From positions 62,001 to 126,000 of the forward strand of contig NZ_VLPL01000007.1 in assembly GCF_007558725.1 (NCBI RefSeq): a stretch of 64,000 nt of DNA. The letters run 5' to 3'. The position numbers and the translations under genes are program-made. The stretch comes from Fluviicola chungangensis (GTDB lineage Bacteria; Bacteroidota; Bacteroidia; Flavobacteriales_D; Crocinitomicaceae). The number at the start of each line of letters is the position of its first letter. The stretch's first letter is position 1. Positions 1-9,180 of this stretch are shown here, one piece after another. The notes under the pieces are model-generated. The model made no database searches and was not told where the DNA came from. It saw only the letters and a program-made list of their open reading frames with translations.

Positions 1-129
1 GCGACTTACCAAGTCCATATGCCCCTGATGTAAAGCACCCATAGTTGGCACAAAACCAATGCTTTTACCTTCTTTACGAGCTGAATTTAGAGCTTGTTTT
101 AGCCCTTCAACCGTGTTGATTATTTCCAC
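1..129 (-). CDS. panC: Pantoate--beta-alanine ligase, N-terminal fragment
   Basis: This is the first 43 codons of a gene that runs off the left edge. I translated it by hand from the minus strand. Residues 25-37 read [13 protein letters not shown], the ATP-binding signature of pantothenate synthetase (ATP-dependent condensation of pantoate with beta-alanine, cytoplasmic, CoA pathway). The chosen start is GTG at 129, because the overlapping ATG at 130 leads to a stop after three codons. The gene is divergent from the GT5-like gene at 245. A candidate -7 box lies at 160-167 on the same strand. Family assignment is secure; the start codon is less so. Confidence 0.9.
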   Translation of the reverse strand, partial: MEIINTVEGLKQALNSARKEGKSIGFVPTMGALHQGHMDLVSR

Positions 130-159
130 ATTTCTACCCTTTCGTTCAAAACAAGCAGG

Positions 160-167
160 CAAAACTA
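160..167 (-). promoter_or_regulatory. Candidate -7 box for panC
   Basis: On the minus strand the bases read TAGTTTTG, matching the Bacteroidota -7 consensus TAnnTTTG, about 30 nt before the GTG start of panC. I see no clear -33 TTTG at the expected distance. Confidence 0.4.
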
Positions 168-177
168 TATTAATATC

Positions 178-208
178 TTGAAGATTCCGTCTTTTTTTCT
201 TAATTTTG
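178..208 (+). promoter_or_regulatory. Promoter of the GT5-DUF4270-glmS run
   Basis: TTG at 178-180 is followed after 20 nt by TAATTTTG at 201-208, close to the Bacteroidota pattern TTTG-N19-TAnnTTTG. It lies 36 nt before the ATG at 245. It probably drives three tightly packed genes. Confidence 0.5.
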
Positions 209-244
209 CACGTATAATATTCAAAAATTCCCCTATCGAATTCT

Positions 245-1075
245 ATGGAAAAGAAAAGAATTCTCTTTGTTTCTCAGGAAATTTACCCATTTCTTGCAAA
301 AACAGAAATTTCTCACAATGCTCGCAAGCTTCCGCAAGGAACGCAGGAGAATGGTAAAGAAATCCGTGTTTTCACACCTCGCTTTGGCAGTATTAACGAA
401 AGAAGACATCAGCTTCATGAAGTAATCCGCCTCTCGGGAATGAATATCATTATTGACGACAATGATCATCCGTTGATCATTAAGGTCGCGTCAATTCCGG
501 CTGCACGTTTACAGGTTTATTTCATTGATAACGATGAATTCTTCAAACGTAAAACAAATGTAACAGATGATAAAGGAGCTGATTTCACTGACAACGACGA
601 AAGAAGTATGTTCTTCTGCCGCGGTGTTTTGGAAACAGTTAAAAAATTAGGGTGGAAACCGGACGTGATTCATTGTCACGGATGGATGACTTCCCTGATG
701 TCTTTATACATCAAAAAAATCTACAACAAGGATCCGCATTTTGCAGATACTAAAGTAGTTTACAGTATTTACGATGATAAAGAAGGTTTCGAATCTCCAT
801 GGGATGAGCGCTTCCACGAAAAATTGAAATTTGACGGATTTGACGAAGAAGTCACAAATTTAGTTAAAACCCCTACCCTGGACGCAATAACTAAAGCTGC
901 TGTGACGTTCTCTGACGGAGTTATCCAAAGTAGTGAAGTAATTCAACCTGAATTGCAAAAAGTCTACGACGATGCAACGTGTTTAAAACTAAATTATTTA
1001 CCGGAAGAACACTTAACCAAAGGATTATCAGAGTTCTTTGATAAAGTAATAGAAGAAGGTATTTTGATACAATGA
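245..1075 (+). CDS. Glycogen/starch synthase-like GT5 N-terminal domain protein
   Basis: A 276-residue protein matching only the N-terminal half (GT5 catalytic domain) of glycogen synthase: [12 protein letters not shown] at the start, a central [11 protein letters not shown] segment, and no C-terminal GT1 domain. Full GlgA is about 480 residues. The family KxGGL loop that binds ADP-glucose appears here as KTEIS (after PFLA), so normal glucosyl transfer is doubtful. From general knowledge, similar short proteins sit beside panC in many Flavobacteriia. Its stop overlaps the DUF4270 start by 4 nt (ATGA), implying translational coupling. Real role unknown; it could bind a sugar nucleotide or be regulatory. 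Confidence 0.8.
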   Translation: MEKKRILFVSQEIYPFLAKTEISHNARKLPQGTQENGKEIRVFTPRFGSINERRHQLHEVIRLSGMNIIIDDNDHPLIIKVASIPAARLQVYFIDNDEFFKRKTNVTDDKGADFTDNDERSMFFCRGVLETVKKLGWKPDVIHCHGWMTSLMSLYIKKIYNKDPHFADTKVVYSIYDDKEGFESPWDERFHEKLKFDGFDEEVTNLVKTPTLDAITKAAVTFSDGVIQSSEVIQPELQKVYDDATCLKLNYLPEEHLTKGLSEFFDKVIEEGILIQ

Positions 1076-2433
1076 TGAATCTAAAAAAACTACATAATAA
1101 CTGGCGGAAAGGTGTTTTACTTTCCGCTTGTTTTGTCTTAACACTTTCCGTTTTACCAAGCTGTAAAAAAACATCTTCCAAATTCGGAACGGAAGCTCTG
1201 AACGTTGACGACTTGTTAGCCGCAGGTGGCGTGGATACTTTTCAACTGAAAACGTCCTCTGTTCTTTTTGATACACTTGCAACTGACAACCAGGTTTACG
1301 GAACTCTTGGTGCATATCACGATCCGAAATTCGGGATTGTCAATGCTTCTATTTACACTCAATTTTCAATTGCAGGGTCTATCTCTATGGGAACAGCCCC
1401 GATTGTTGATTCCGTAGTTCTAAGCCTGAACTATGGTGGTTATTACGGTAAACTGGATCCGCAAACATTCGAAGTGTACCAACTTGCAGATGCACTTCAC
1501 AAAGATTCTGTTTATAAAAGAAACACCGTAAAGGCAACTATGGGTAGCAATTTGGTAGACCCGGGATCCGCTACGCAAACACCCGTTACTGATGGAAAAG
1601 TGATTATTGCAGACTCGGACGGGGATGGGAATGCCGACACCCTAAATCCACAACTTAGATTAAAACTCAGCAACGCTTTGGGTCAGCAATTTTTGGATGA
1701 TATGGCTGCCGATAATCCTGCGTTCGAAAGCAGTGAAGCCTTTCTTAGTTCAGGTTACTTTAAAGGATTGAAAATAAATGTAGCAGATGCAACCCCTTCA
1801 AACGGGAAGGGAGCAGTTTTATATTTCAACCTAGGGAACGCCCAGACAAAAATGACGATTTACTACAAGCTTGCTGCCGAGCCTTCCGTATCACGAAATG
1901 TGGCCCTGATCATTAATTCTTCCTGCGGCGATTTCAACCATGTAGATATTGACAATTCCGGATACCACATTGCAGACGTTCTTGCAAATCCAATAAACGG
2001 ACAATCACAATTTTACAGTCAGTCATTCAATGTTATTCCTAAAATTGAACTCCCTACGATAAAAAATGTTCCGGGTAAATCGGTAATCAATAACGCTTTG
2101 CTTTATTTGCCTATTGCGTACCAAACCGGTAACGTTTATTATCCGACCCAAACATTTTTACTTGCTTACCTGGACGGGGAAGATTTCACCCTGATCGGTT
2201 ATAACGGAGCGGTTGTAACCGCCACATACGATAATAATCAAAAAGCATATGTCGTCGATCTGAGACATTATATCCAGGAACTGGTAAGTGGAAAAAAAGA
2301 AAATTCCGGAATTTATTTAATCCCGCAGGTTACTTATTTTAACTGTACCGCAGACCGTGTTGTTTTCAACGGTCCGGCATCTTCTTACAAAACAAAACCC
2401 AAATTAGTTATTAAATACACTGAATTCAAATAG
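1072..2433 (+). CDS. DUF4270 family lipoprotein
   Basis: 453 residues. The N-terminus is basic, then a hydrophobic stretch ends in LPSC, a lipobox, so the mature protein should be lipidated at the cysteine near residue 30. The body is beta-rich, with segments such as VDTFQLKTSSV, DPKFGIVNASIYTQF and GIYLIPQ that are typical of the Bacteroidota DUF4270 family. It overlaps the preceding gene by 4 nt and is 2 nt from glmS, so the three are probably one transcript. Two adjacent ATGs (1072 and 1075) could both start it. The molecular function of DUF4270 is not known; cell-envelope location is inferred from the lipobox. Confidence 0.85.
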   Translation: MMNLKKLHNNWRKGVLLSACFVLTLSVLPSCKKTSSKFGTEALNVDDLLAAGGVDTFQLKTSSVLFDTLATDNQVYGTLGAYHDPKFGIVNASIYTQFSIAGSISMGTAPIVDSVVLSLNYGGYYGKLDPQTFEVYQLADALHKDSVYKRNTVKATMGSNLVDPGSATQTPVTDGKVIIADSDGDGNADTLNPQLRLKLSNALGQQFLDDMAADNPAFESSEAFLSSGYFKGLKINVADATPSNGKGAVLYFNLGNAQTKMTIYYKLAAEPSVSRNVALIINSSCGDFNHVDIDNSGYHIADVLANPINGQSQFYSQSFNVIPKIELPTIKNVPGKSVINNALLYLPIAYQTGNVYYPTQTFLLAYLDGEDFTLIGYNGAVVTATYDNNQKAYVVDLRHYIQELVSGKKENSGIYLIPQVTYFNCTADRVVFNGPASSYKTKPKLVIKYTEFK

Positions 2434-2435
2434 AC

Positions 2436-4280
2436 ATGTGTGGAATTGTAGCATATATCGGAAAAAAAGAAGCTTATCCAATTTTAATTAAGGGATTAAA
2501 GCGTTTAGAATATCGTGGGTACGACAGTGCGGGAATTGCACTTTTGGATTCAGGAAAAGTGAATTTGTACAAACGTCAGGGAAAGGTATCTAACCTGGAG
2601 GAGTTTGCAGCCGGCAAAAACCTGGCAGGACATGCAGGAATCGGTCATACACGTTGGGCTACCCATGGTGCACCAAATGATATCAATGCGCATCCGCATT
2701 TTTCAAATGATGAAAAAATCGCATTGATCCATAACGGGATCATTGAAAACTATAACAGCTTAAAGGAAGAGCTGATCGTACGCGGATATCATTTCAGAAG
2801 TCAAACCGATACGGAAGTATTGGTACACCTGATCGATGATATTCAGAAGAAAGAAAAAGTAGATCTGGCTGAAGCAGTCCGTATGGCGTTGCAAAATGTG
2901 ATCGGTGCCTATGCCATTGTTGTTATTTCAGCTGATAACCCGAGCCAGCTGATCGCAGCCCGCAAAAGTTCTCCTTTGGTTGTCGGGATCGGTAAAGAAA
3001 ATGATTTCTACCTTGCTTCTGACGCTACACCGATTATCGAATACACGAATCAGGTAGTGTATTTGGAAGACGAAGAAATTGCCGTAGTGGATCTGGTAAA
3101 CGGATTAAACATCACAAATTTACGCAATCAGCCAAAGACTCCGTATGTTCAGGAATTGGAAATGCAATTGGAAACCCTTGAAAAGGGCGGATACGAACAT
3201 TTTATGCTGAAGGAGATCCATGAACAGCCCCGTTCCATCAAAGATTGTTTCCGCGGACGCTTAAATGCAGCCGAAGGATGGGTTTCTTTGGGCGGAGTAA
3301 AGGACTACGAACAAAAAATGATCAATGCACAACGCATCGTAATGGTTGCCTGCGGAACCTCCTGGCACGCATGTTTGGTAGGAGAATATTTGTTCGAAGA
3401 CCTTGCACGGATCAATGTGGAAGTAGAATACGCATCCGAATTCAGATACCGCAATCCAATCATCGGTGAAAATGATATTGTGATCGCTGTATCTCAATCC
3501 GGTGAAACAGCAGATACCTTGGCAGCGCTTGAACTGGCAAAGTCCAAAGGAGCAACTATTCTTGGAATCTGTAACGTAGTCGGATCTTCCATTTCGCGCA
3601 TTACGGATGCCGGCTCCTACACACACGCAGGACCGGAAATCGGTGTGGCCTCTACCAAAGCATTTACAGCACAAGTAACGGTTTTAACTTTGATGGCGCT
3701 TTCCCTTGCCCATAAAAAAGGTACATTGAGCGAATCCAAGTTCAGAACCATGCTTTCGGAGCTCGAAGTTATTCCGGAAAAAGTAAAACGGGTATTGGAA
3801 CGCAATGCAGAGATCGAAGAGATTTCCAGGATTTATAAAGATGCCAACAATGCGCTTTATCTGGGAAGGGGAAGTTCATTCCCGGTTGCACTGGAAGGTG
3901 CTTTGAAATTGAAAGAAATCTCTTACATCCATGCGGAAGGTTACCCGGCTGCAGAAATGAAACACGGCCCGATCGCATTGATCGATGAAGAAATGCCGGT
4001 GTTTGTGATCGCAACCAAAGGAACGTCTTACGAAAAAGTAGTCAGTAACATCCAGGAAGTAAAAGCACGTAAAGGAAAAATTATTGCCATTGTTACGGAA
4101 GGTGATACGGATGTAAAAGAAATGGCGGATCATGTAATCGAGATCCCGGATACGGACGAACACCTGGTTCCGATCTTGGCAACGATTCCGTTCCAGTTAT
4201 TGAGTTACCACATTGCAGTGATGAGAAATTGCAACGTAGATCAGCCACGAAACTTAGCCAAGTCGGTTACTGTAGAGTAA
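2436..4280 (+). CDS. glmS: Glutamine--fructose-6-phosphate aminotransferase (isomerizing)
   Basis: 614 residues, full family length. It starts MCGIVAYIGKK, with Cys2 as the N-terminal nucleophile of the class II glutaminase domain, followed by GIGHTRWATHG. Two SIS sugar-isomerase domains follow, with CGTSWHA and SQSGETADT in the first and LGRGSSFPVALEGALKLKE in the second, and the family C-terminus AKSVTVE. It makes glucosamine-6-phosphate from fructose-6-phosphate and glutamine in the cytoplasm, the entry step to peptidoglycan and LPS amino sugars. A strong hairpin terminator follows at 4300. I see no glmS-ribozyme-like leader, since only 2 nt separate it from the upstream gene. Confidence 0.97.
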   Translation: MCGIVAYIGKKEAYPILIKGLKRLEYRGYDSAGIALLDSGKVNLYKRQGKVSNLEEFAAGKNLAGHAGIGHTRWATHGAPNDINAHPHFSNDEKIALIHNGIIENYNSLKEELIVRGYHFRSQTDTEVLVHLIDDIQKKEKVDLAEAVRMALQNVIGAYAIVVISADNPSQLIAARKSSPLVVGIGKENDFYLASDATPIIEYTNQVVYLEDEEIAVVDLVNGLNITNLRNQPKTPYVQELEMQLETLEKGGYEHFMLKEIHEQPRSIKDCFRGRLNAAEGWVSLGGVKDYEQKMINAQRIVMVACGTSWHACLVGEYLFEDLARINVEVEYASEFRYRNPIIGENDIVIAVSQSGETADTLAALELAKSKGATILGICNVVGSSISRITDAGSYTHAGPEIGVASTKAFTAQVTVLTLMALSLAHKKGTLSESKFRTMLSELEVIPEKVKRVLERNAEIEEISRIYKDANNALYLGRGSSFPVALEGALKLKEISYIHAEGYPAAEMKHGPIALIDEEMPVFVIATKGTSYEKVVSNIQEVKARKGKIIAIVTEGDTDVKEMADHVIEIPDTDEHLVPILATIPFQLLSYHIAVMRNCNVDQPRNLAKSVTVE

Positions 4281-4299
4281 TCAAATGAGAGATAAAATG

Positions 4300-4334
4300 A
4301 AAGGCTGCTAATCATGAGATTGCAGCCTTTTTTG
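4300..4334 (+). terminator. Rho-independent terminator after glmS
   Basis: AAGGCTGC (4301-4308) pairs with GCAGCCTT (4322-4329), followed by a T tract to 4333. It closes the GT5-DUF4270-glmS run. Confidence 0.85.
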
Positions 4335-4494
4335 TTATTCAGTACAAAATATTTTGGCTTAAAAACAAATAAGTTAACAACAAACCTATTCGCAATTTAG
4401 CGAATTCACGAATTCTAAAATTCCACGTAAAAAGGATCATCCGCCATACGCGAATAATCCTTTCTCTTTTCATATTTGAGGTTGTTGGTAGAGC

Positions 4495-5193
4495 TTATTT
4501 ATATTCGTATTGGATATCTCCTTTTAACATTACTTCTTTCCGGTAAAGCGTAATTTTCATATTCCGGATCGACTTTTTCTCGTGAAATAAAATCGTGGAT
4601 GGGATTAAACCCTCGCCGCTGATATACAAAGAAGCAGGATTTTTCACCCAATTAAGCGGAAAATTAAATTTCCCATTTTCATTGGGTGTTACTTTCGCAA
4701 TCTCCTTACCACCATCGTCGAGTAATTGAATGGAAACAAGCTTATAACCTTTTCCATCTACCAGGATCGTCCCGTCGGTAAATTGCTCATCCGAGTGATC
4801 GTAATATTCAATGGCCAAGACCAGTCCATCTAGCGGCTCCCGGTAAATGACCTGCGTCGTATCAATCGGCGTTACTTGTGCATCCGCATGAATTGCAGAA
4901 AAAGTACTTAAGGCCAAACCGAATGCAACGGCTTTCAGATCAAATGAAAGTCCATGATGAGGTTTTGTAAGTAAGTATGTTCTATTCATTTGGTCCGGGT
5001 GAAATCTGCCGCAAACCGGCTCACCCTTTTTCCCCTCAAGGTAACTGACAATGGAAAAATCCGACATGGAACTGAAATCCACTACCGTTTTGCTGCAGGA
5101 TTCACAAAATCTTCCACTTACTTCAGGTTTCATCCGGGACCAGTCTTCATGACAAGGCTCTTCGATGGTATATTTGACTGTTTTTGTTTTCAT
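4495..5193 (-). CDS. Four-cysteine N-terminal module, membrane segment, beta-sandwich protein (copy 3)
   Basis: 232 residues, last of three tandem paralogues. Cysteines at 14, 30, 33 and 61 (C-x15-C-x2-C-x27-C) look like a zinc-binding module in the cytosol, with the local motifs GRFCESC and VCGRF. A hydrophobic stretch at about 86-103 follows basic residues, so the orientation is probably N-in, C-out. The segment ends HADAQ, which resembles a signal peptidase I site. The rest is beta-rich and resembles a carboxypeptidase-regulatory or CNA-B fold. The start is 1 nt downstream of the stop of the previous copy. Related N-termini occur widely in Bacteroidota as uncharacterised proteins. No function is assigned. 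Confidence 0.8.
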   Translation of the reverse strand: MKTKTVKYTIEEPCHEDWSRMKPEVSGRFCESCSKTVVDFSSMSDFSIVSYLEGKKGEPVCGRFHPDQMNRTYLLTKPHHGLSFDLKAVAFGLALSTFSAIHADAQVTPIDTTQVIYREPLDGLVLAIEYYDHSDEQFTDGTILVDGKGYKLVSIQLLDDGGKEIAKVTPNENGKFNFPLNWVKNPASLYISGEGLIPSTILFHEKKSIRNMKITLYRKEVMLKGDIQYEYK

Positions 5194-5194
5194 A

Positions 5195-5896
5195 TCAGTT
5201 AGTTTGGCGAACCACTTTACCTTTAATCATTGGGCGTTCGTGCAAGGTAACAGTCAAATTCCCCAATGCCTGGTGATTGCTGAAATAAATTGTTTCAGAG
5301 CCATATCCCGGAGCACTGATCCGAATAGACGCCGGGTTCTTTGACCAATCCAAAGGAATTTTAAACGTGTTGTTCTTCGATGCTGTAACGGATAACAATT
5401 CAACCGAACTTCCATCTACCAGAGTGATTTTGATAATTCCGGAATGTCCTCCGTCCAATTTGATCTTTCCGCTGACAAACTTTTCATTACTGTGATCATA
5501 AGACATGGCAACAGCTCCCTGGATCATCACTCTTGGTTCCTGAATGGAATCGTGCTGCTCCACCAATGTGGAAGTTTGTGCCTGAGAAGGAATGGCAGAA
5601 AATGTACTCAAAGCCAATCCCAAAGCAACTGCTTTCAAATCAAACTGAAAAGGTGAATGATTTTGTTTTGGAAGTAAATATGTTTTATCCAATTGATCCT
5701 CAGCAAAACGGCCGCAAACAGATTGATGTTTATTATTCTCCAGGTAGTTTACAATAGAAAAATCAGACATTGCACTAAAATCAACTACTGTTTTACTGCA
5801 TGAACTGCAGAAACGGCCCTGCGCTTCGGGTTTCATCTGATCCCAGTCCGCATGACAAGGCTCTTCGATCTGATAGTTTACTTTCTTCGGTTTCAT
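5195..5896 (-). CDS. Four-cysteine N-terminal module, membrane segment, beta-sandwich protein (copy 2)
   Basis: 233 residues, middle paralogue. The same cysteine spacing (14, 30, 33, 61) and the same motifs GRFCSSC and VCGRF are present. The membrane segment at about 86-105 ends PSQAQ, again like a signal peptidase I site inside a protein with a 60-residue cysteine module in front of it. The C-terminal half is a beta-sandwich-like region with DWSKNPASIRISAPGYG, matching the equivalent block in copy 3. It is coupled to copy 3 with a 1-nt gap and follows copy 1 by 55 nt, so one transcript is likely. Function unknown. Confidence 0.8.
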   Translation of the reverse strand: MKPKKVNYQIEEPCHADWDQMKPEAQGRFCSSCSKTVVDFSAMSDFSIVNYLENNKHQSVCGRFAEDQLDKTYLLPKQNHSPFQFDLKAVALGLALSTFSAIPSQAQTSTLVEQHDSIQEPRVMIQGAVAMSYDHSNEKFVSGKIKLDGGHSGIIKITLVDGSSVELLSVTASKNNTFKIPLDWSKNPASIRISAPGYGSETIYFSNHQALGNLTVTLHERPMIKGKVVRQTN

Positions 5897-5951
5897 GGCT
5901 TCGTTTTAATAGTTTACAACCCGGAATAAAAATGGTTCAATAGACCGTTCT

Positions 5952-6740
5952 TTATTCTTCACCTTTTTGAAAACCAACATTTCCCATTTCGATCGTTTGC
6001 AGGATCGGGTCCTCCGAAGAATCCTCCGTTGCCTTCACATCTCCCTGGATAACTTCGCCAAGGAATAGTTGTACCTCATCAAGTAACGTAATCTCGACGT
6101 TGCTCAATGAACGCATATAACAAAAATACATTTCCTGTGTTTCATAACCGATCCCCGAAATTTCGATGAAAGCCGGTTTCAATTTCCAATCCAGATCAAA
6201 TTCAAATTTCCCTTTCGCATCCGGATGAATCTCTTTCAGGATCTTTCCTTCAGACGTTTTCAATACCACATTGATTTCCTTAAAATCCGAAAGCGCATTC
6301 TGAATACTTCCACTGGCCTTTTTCTCTTTTTCATGATCAAAATGCACGTGAGCCACCGTTCCTACCACCACCGGTGGAACAATTGCTAAGGTATCCGTTT
6401 TAACGAGTTCCCGGGGGTCTGTCTTTGAAAAGCCATGAACAGCAGAAAAAGTAGTCAATGCCAAACCGAGTACAAATGCCCGCAAGTCAAAACTTGGTGC
6501 AAAAACCGGTTGATTCAACTGATAAACACGGTCCAGCTGAGGCTTGGTAAATCTTCCGCAAACTTTCTCCTGTTTATGATTTTCGAGGTAAGAAACGATC
6601 AAAAAGTCTGACATCCTTGTAAAATCAACCACCGATTTTTCACAGGCTCCGCAAAAACGACCGTTTGCTTCCGGCGTCATGGCTTTCCAGCTTTTGTCGC
6701 ATGGATCCTGGATGGTGTATTGAACCGTTTTAGTTTTCAT
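5952..6740 (-). CDS. Four-cysteine N-terminal module, membrane segment, beta-sandwich protein (copy 1)
   Basis: 262 residues, first in the tandem. Cysteines 14, 30, 33 and 61 are conserved (GRFCGAC, VCGRF). The membrane segment is around 86-104 and ends VHGFSK, so the AxA-like end of the other two copies is not kept here. The beta-rich C-terminal half shares FDLDWKLKPAFIEISGIGYET with the others. It then has an extra acidic tail of roughly 30 residues. The three copies are clearly homologous along their length but divergent, so the duplication is old. Divergent from the small gene at 6864. Confidence 0.8.
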   Translation of the reverse strand: MKTKTVQYTIQDPCDKSWKAMTPEANGRFCGACEKSVVDFTRMSDFLIVSYLENHKQEKVCGRFTKPQLDRVYQLNQPVFAPSFDLRAFVLGLALTTFSAVHGFSKTDPRELVKTDTLAIVPPVVVGTVAHVHFDHEKEKKASGSIQNALSDFKEINVVLKTSEGKILKEIHPDAKGKFEFDLDWKLKPAFIEISGIGYETQEMYFCYMRSLSNVEITLLDEVQLFLGEVIQGDVKATEDSSEDPILQTIEMGNVGFQKGEE

Positions 6741-6863
6741 AGCCGATTTTTTTTTGACAGTACAGTAAATAACTCCAAAAGTTCACTTCTATTTTGTTTA
6801 TTTATTAACTTCCTTAGGCATTCATTTGTTTTTTGTTTAAATTAGTTCAAAACAAGTAGGTCA

Positions 6864-7070
6864 ATGATTCGAATAAAACGATTTCAAAGAACACTAATTA
6901 TCCTGCTGGCAGCCATTAATTCGCTTTTCTACTCCAGTTCGCGTTCATATTCGTTGCCGGAGATTCTTTCCAATACCTTTATTTTTACCGGAATGGTCAC
7001 ACTGTTTGTATTTAGCTATGTATACATACAAAACAGTTCGCGCAGGAAGAAAGCAAAGGTTAAATCCTAG
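6864..7070 (+). CDS. Small two-helix membrane protein
   Basis: 68 codons: a basic N-terminus (MIRIKRFQR), a hydrophobic stretch at about 9-24, a second at about 41-56, and a basic tail SSRRKKAKVKS. The pattern predicts a hairpin of two membrane helices with both ends in the cytosol. No family recognised. It stands between the divergent four-cysteine operon and the S9 peptidase. Coding is plausible but rests only on composition and position. Confidence 0.5.
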   Translation: MIRIKRFQRTLIILLAAINSLFYSSSRSYSLPEILSNTFIFTGMVTLFVFSYVYIQNSSRRKKAKVKS

Positions 7071-7121
7071 TTAATCCCGTATTTCCTGCTTTTTTATAGT
7101 CCCCAAATTGACTTTTTTAGG

Positions 7122-7129
7122 TATTTTTG
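7122..7129 (+). promoter_or_regulatory. -7 box for the S9 peptidase gene
   Basis: TATTTTTG matches TAnnTTTG and lies 20 nt before the ATG at 7150. It argues that the in-frame TTG at 7108 is not the start. Confidence 0.45.
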
Positions 7130-7149
7130 AGCAACTTGAAAAAAAGCTA

Positions 7150-9180
7150 ATGGGTAAAAATTCTATTTTCCTGGCGCTGATTGCGGGCGCTCTTGTACTA
7201 TTTCAGGCAAAGGCGCAAGAATTTACTCCTGAAAAAATGTGGTCTCTCAATCGAATTTCAGGAACGACCGGTTCATCGAATGAAGAATGGATGATCTATC
7301 AGAGTACGAAAACGGATTACACTGTCAACAAAGGAAAAACAAGCACTTTTTTGGTTGAATTGAAGACCGGAAAAACAAGTGTTTTAGATCTGAATGGTGC
7401 CTGGAATTTCATCTGGAATGCAGAAAATCAATTGGTATTTCTTCAATCTGAAGGTTCGGAAATCCGGCTAAAAAGTTTAAATCCGTCCAATAAGGAAGTA
7501 AAAATACTTCACCATTTCGGGACAACTCAAGTCGAAGGAATTACCTTAAGTCCTGACGGAAAGCGATTTGCAACTCTGGAACCATTAAAAATAAAGCAAA
7601 CCGTTAAAGACATCTATCCGGATCTTCCCCAGACTTCCGGAAGAATTGAAACAGATTTAATGTATCGGCACTGGAATCAGTGGTCAACGGCTGAAGTGCC
7701 TCATTTGTATTGGTACGAATCATCCACAGATGGCGGATTCACCAAAAAAGCCGATGTGATGGAGAACGAAAACTTCCCTTCTGTTACAGGTCCTTTCGGC
7801 GGAATAGAAAGTGTTTGTTTCAGCAAAGACGGACAAACCATTTTTTACTCCACCAAGAAAATGTCCGGGAAAACATTTGCGCAGTCTACAAACTCTGAGA
7901 TTTATGCGTACCGGACATCCGATAAGATTACAACGGTCCTGTCTTCAGCACATAAAGGGTACGATACAAATCCCGCCATCAACTTCACGGGAAAAACCCT
8001 TGCTTGGTTAAGCATGGAAAAAGACGGTTTTGAAGCGGATAAAAACCGGATCCGTATCATGGACCTGGAAAGCAGACAAGAAAAGGATCTGACGGCAAGT
8101 ATGGATATCAGTGTGAATGAATTTGCATGGCATCCTTCCAAAGAGGTCATTTATTTTACAGCAACGACAAAGGCCACGAAACAATTGTATTCCATCGACG
8201 TTAAATCGGGAAAGATCCAGCAACTGACTTCCGATCGCTGTGATTACGTGAGTTTCAGTGTGATGAAAGACCGTATCCTGTTGGAAAGACAGGATATGAT
8301 CCATCCGACCGATATCTGGATCTTTACTCCCAAAACCGGCTTAAATGAACAATTGACACAGGCAAATAAAGAAGAATTAAAAGGAATTGCCGAACCGACT
8401 GTCCAGGAAAAATGGATTACTACAACGGATGGAAAAAAAATGCTTACATGGGTTATCTATCCTCCAAATTACGATCCCGCAAAAAAATATCCGGCATTGC
8501 TCTATTGCCAGGGTGGACCTCAAAGTCCTGTTTCCCAATTCTTTTCTTACCGCTGGAATTTCCGTTTAATGGCTTCTCAGGGGTATATCATTATTGCTCC
8601 CAACAGAAGAGGATTACCTGGATTCGGCCAGGAATGGAACGATGCCATTTCGAAAGACTGGGGCGGACAAGCCATGCGTGATTATTTGACCGCAACCGAC
8701 AGCTGTGTAGCACAAATATCATCAATTAACAAAGACAAACTGGGAGCCGTCGGAGCAAGTTATGGTGGTTACTCCGTTTATTACCTGGCAGGAATACACG
8801 AGAACCGGTTCAAAGCCTTTATTTCTCATTGCGGTTTATTCAACCTTGAAAGCTGGTACGGCACAACAGAAGAATTGTTCTTTGCAAACTGGGATATCGG
8901 CGGACCGTATTGGTTACCGGAGAACAAGGAATTATATGCAAAAAACAGCCCGCATAAATTGGTCGACAAATGGAATACTCCGATGCTGGTCATTCATGGC
9001 GGGAAAGATTTCCGCGTACCGGAATCAGAAGGAATGCAAGCATTCCAGGTACTGCAATTAAAAGGAATTCCAAGTAAATTCCTTTATTTCCCGGATGAAG
9101 GGCATTGGGTTACCAAACCACAAAACAGCATCCTGTGGAACAGGGAGTTTTTTGACTGGTTAAATACTTATTTGAAGTAA
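7150..9180 (+). CDS. S9 family prolyl oligopeptidase-type serine peptidase
   Basis: 676 residues from ATG 7150. The first 23 residues form a signal peptide ending AKAQ, so it is exported. An N-terminal beta-propeller (TolB/DPP-IV-like repeats, about 40-400) is followed by an alpha/beta hydrolase domain. The triad is visible: Ser537 in GASYGGY, Asp620 in HGGKDFRVPE and His652 in DEGHW. Family members cleave short peptides, often dipeptidyl or acylaminoacyl substrates; the exact specificity cannot be read here. An upstream in-frame TTG at 7108 would place 14 extra residues before the signal peptide and overlaps the -7 region, so I reject it. Confidence 0.92.
   Translation: MGKNSIFLALIAGALVLFQAKAQEFTPEKMWSLNRISGTTGSSNEEWMIYQSTKTDYTVNKGKTSTFLVELKTGKTSVLDLNGAWNFIWNAENQLVFLQSEGSEIRLKSLNPSNKEVKILHHFGTTQVEGITLSPDGKRFATLEPLKIKQTVKDIYPDLPQTSGRIETDLMYRHWNQWSTAEVPHLYWYESSTDGGFTKKADVMENENFPSVTGPFGGIESVCFSKDGQTIFYSTKKMSGKTFAQSTNSEIYAYRTSDKITTVLSSAHKGYDTNPAINFTGKTLAWLSMEKDGFEADKNRIRIMDLESRQEKDLTASMDISVNEFAWHPSKEVIYFTATTKATKQLYSIDVKSGKIQQLTSDRCDYVSFSVMKDRILLERQDMIHPTDIWIFTPKTGLNEQLTQANKEELKGIAEPTVQEKWITTTDGKKMLTWVIYPPNYDPAKKYPALLYCQGGPQSPVSQFFSYRWNFRLMASQGYIIIAPNRRGLPGFGQEWNDAISKDWGGQAMRDYLTATDSCVAQISSINKDKLGAVGASYGGYSVYYLAGIHENRFKAFISHCGLFNLESWYGTTEELFFANWDIGGPYWLPENKELYAKNSPHKLVDKWNTPMLVIHGGKDFRVPESEGMQAFQVLQLKGIPSKFLYFPDEGHWVTKPQNSILWNREFFDWLNTYLK

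Noticed and set aside
2434-2436. glmS ribozyme or riboswitch in front of glmS
   Set aside because: Only 2 nt separate glmS from the DUF4270 gene, so there is no room, and such elements are a Gram-positive feature.
4335-4494. Possible element with repeated GAATTC between glmS and the four-cysteine genes
   Set aside because: Only two short AT-rich matches; no inverted repeat, promoter box or reading frame of note.
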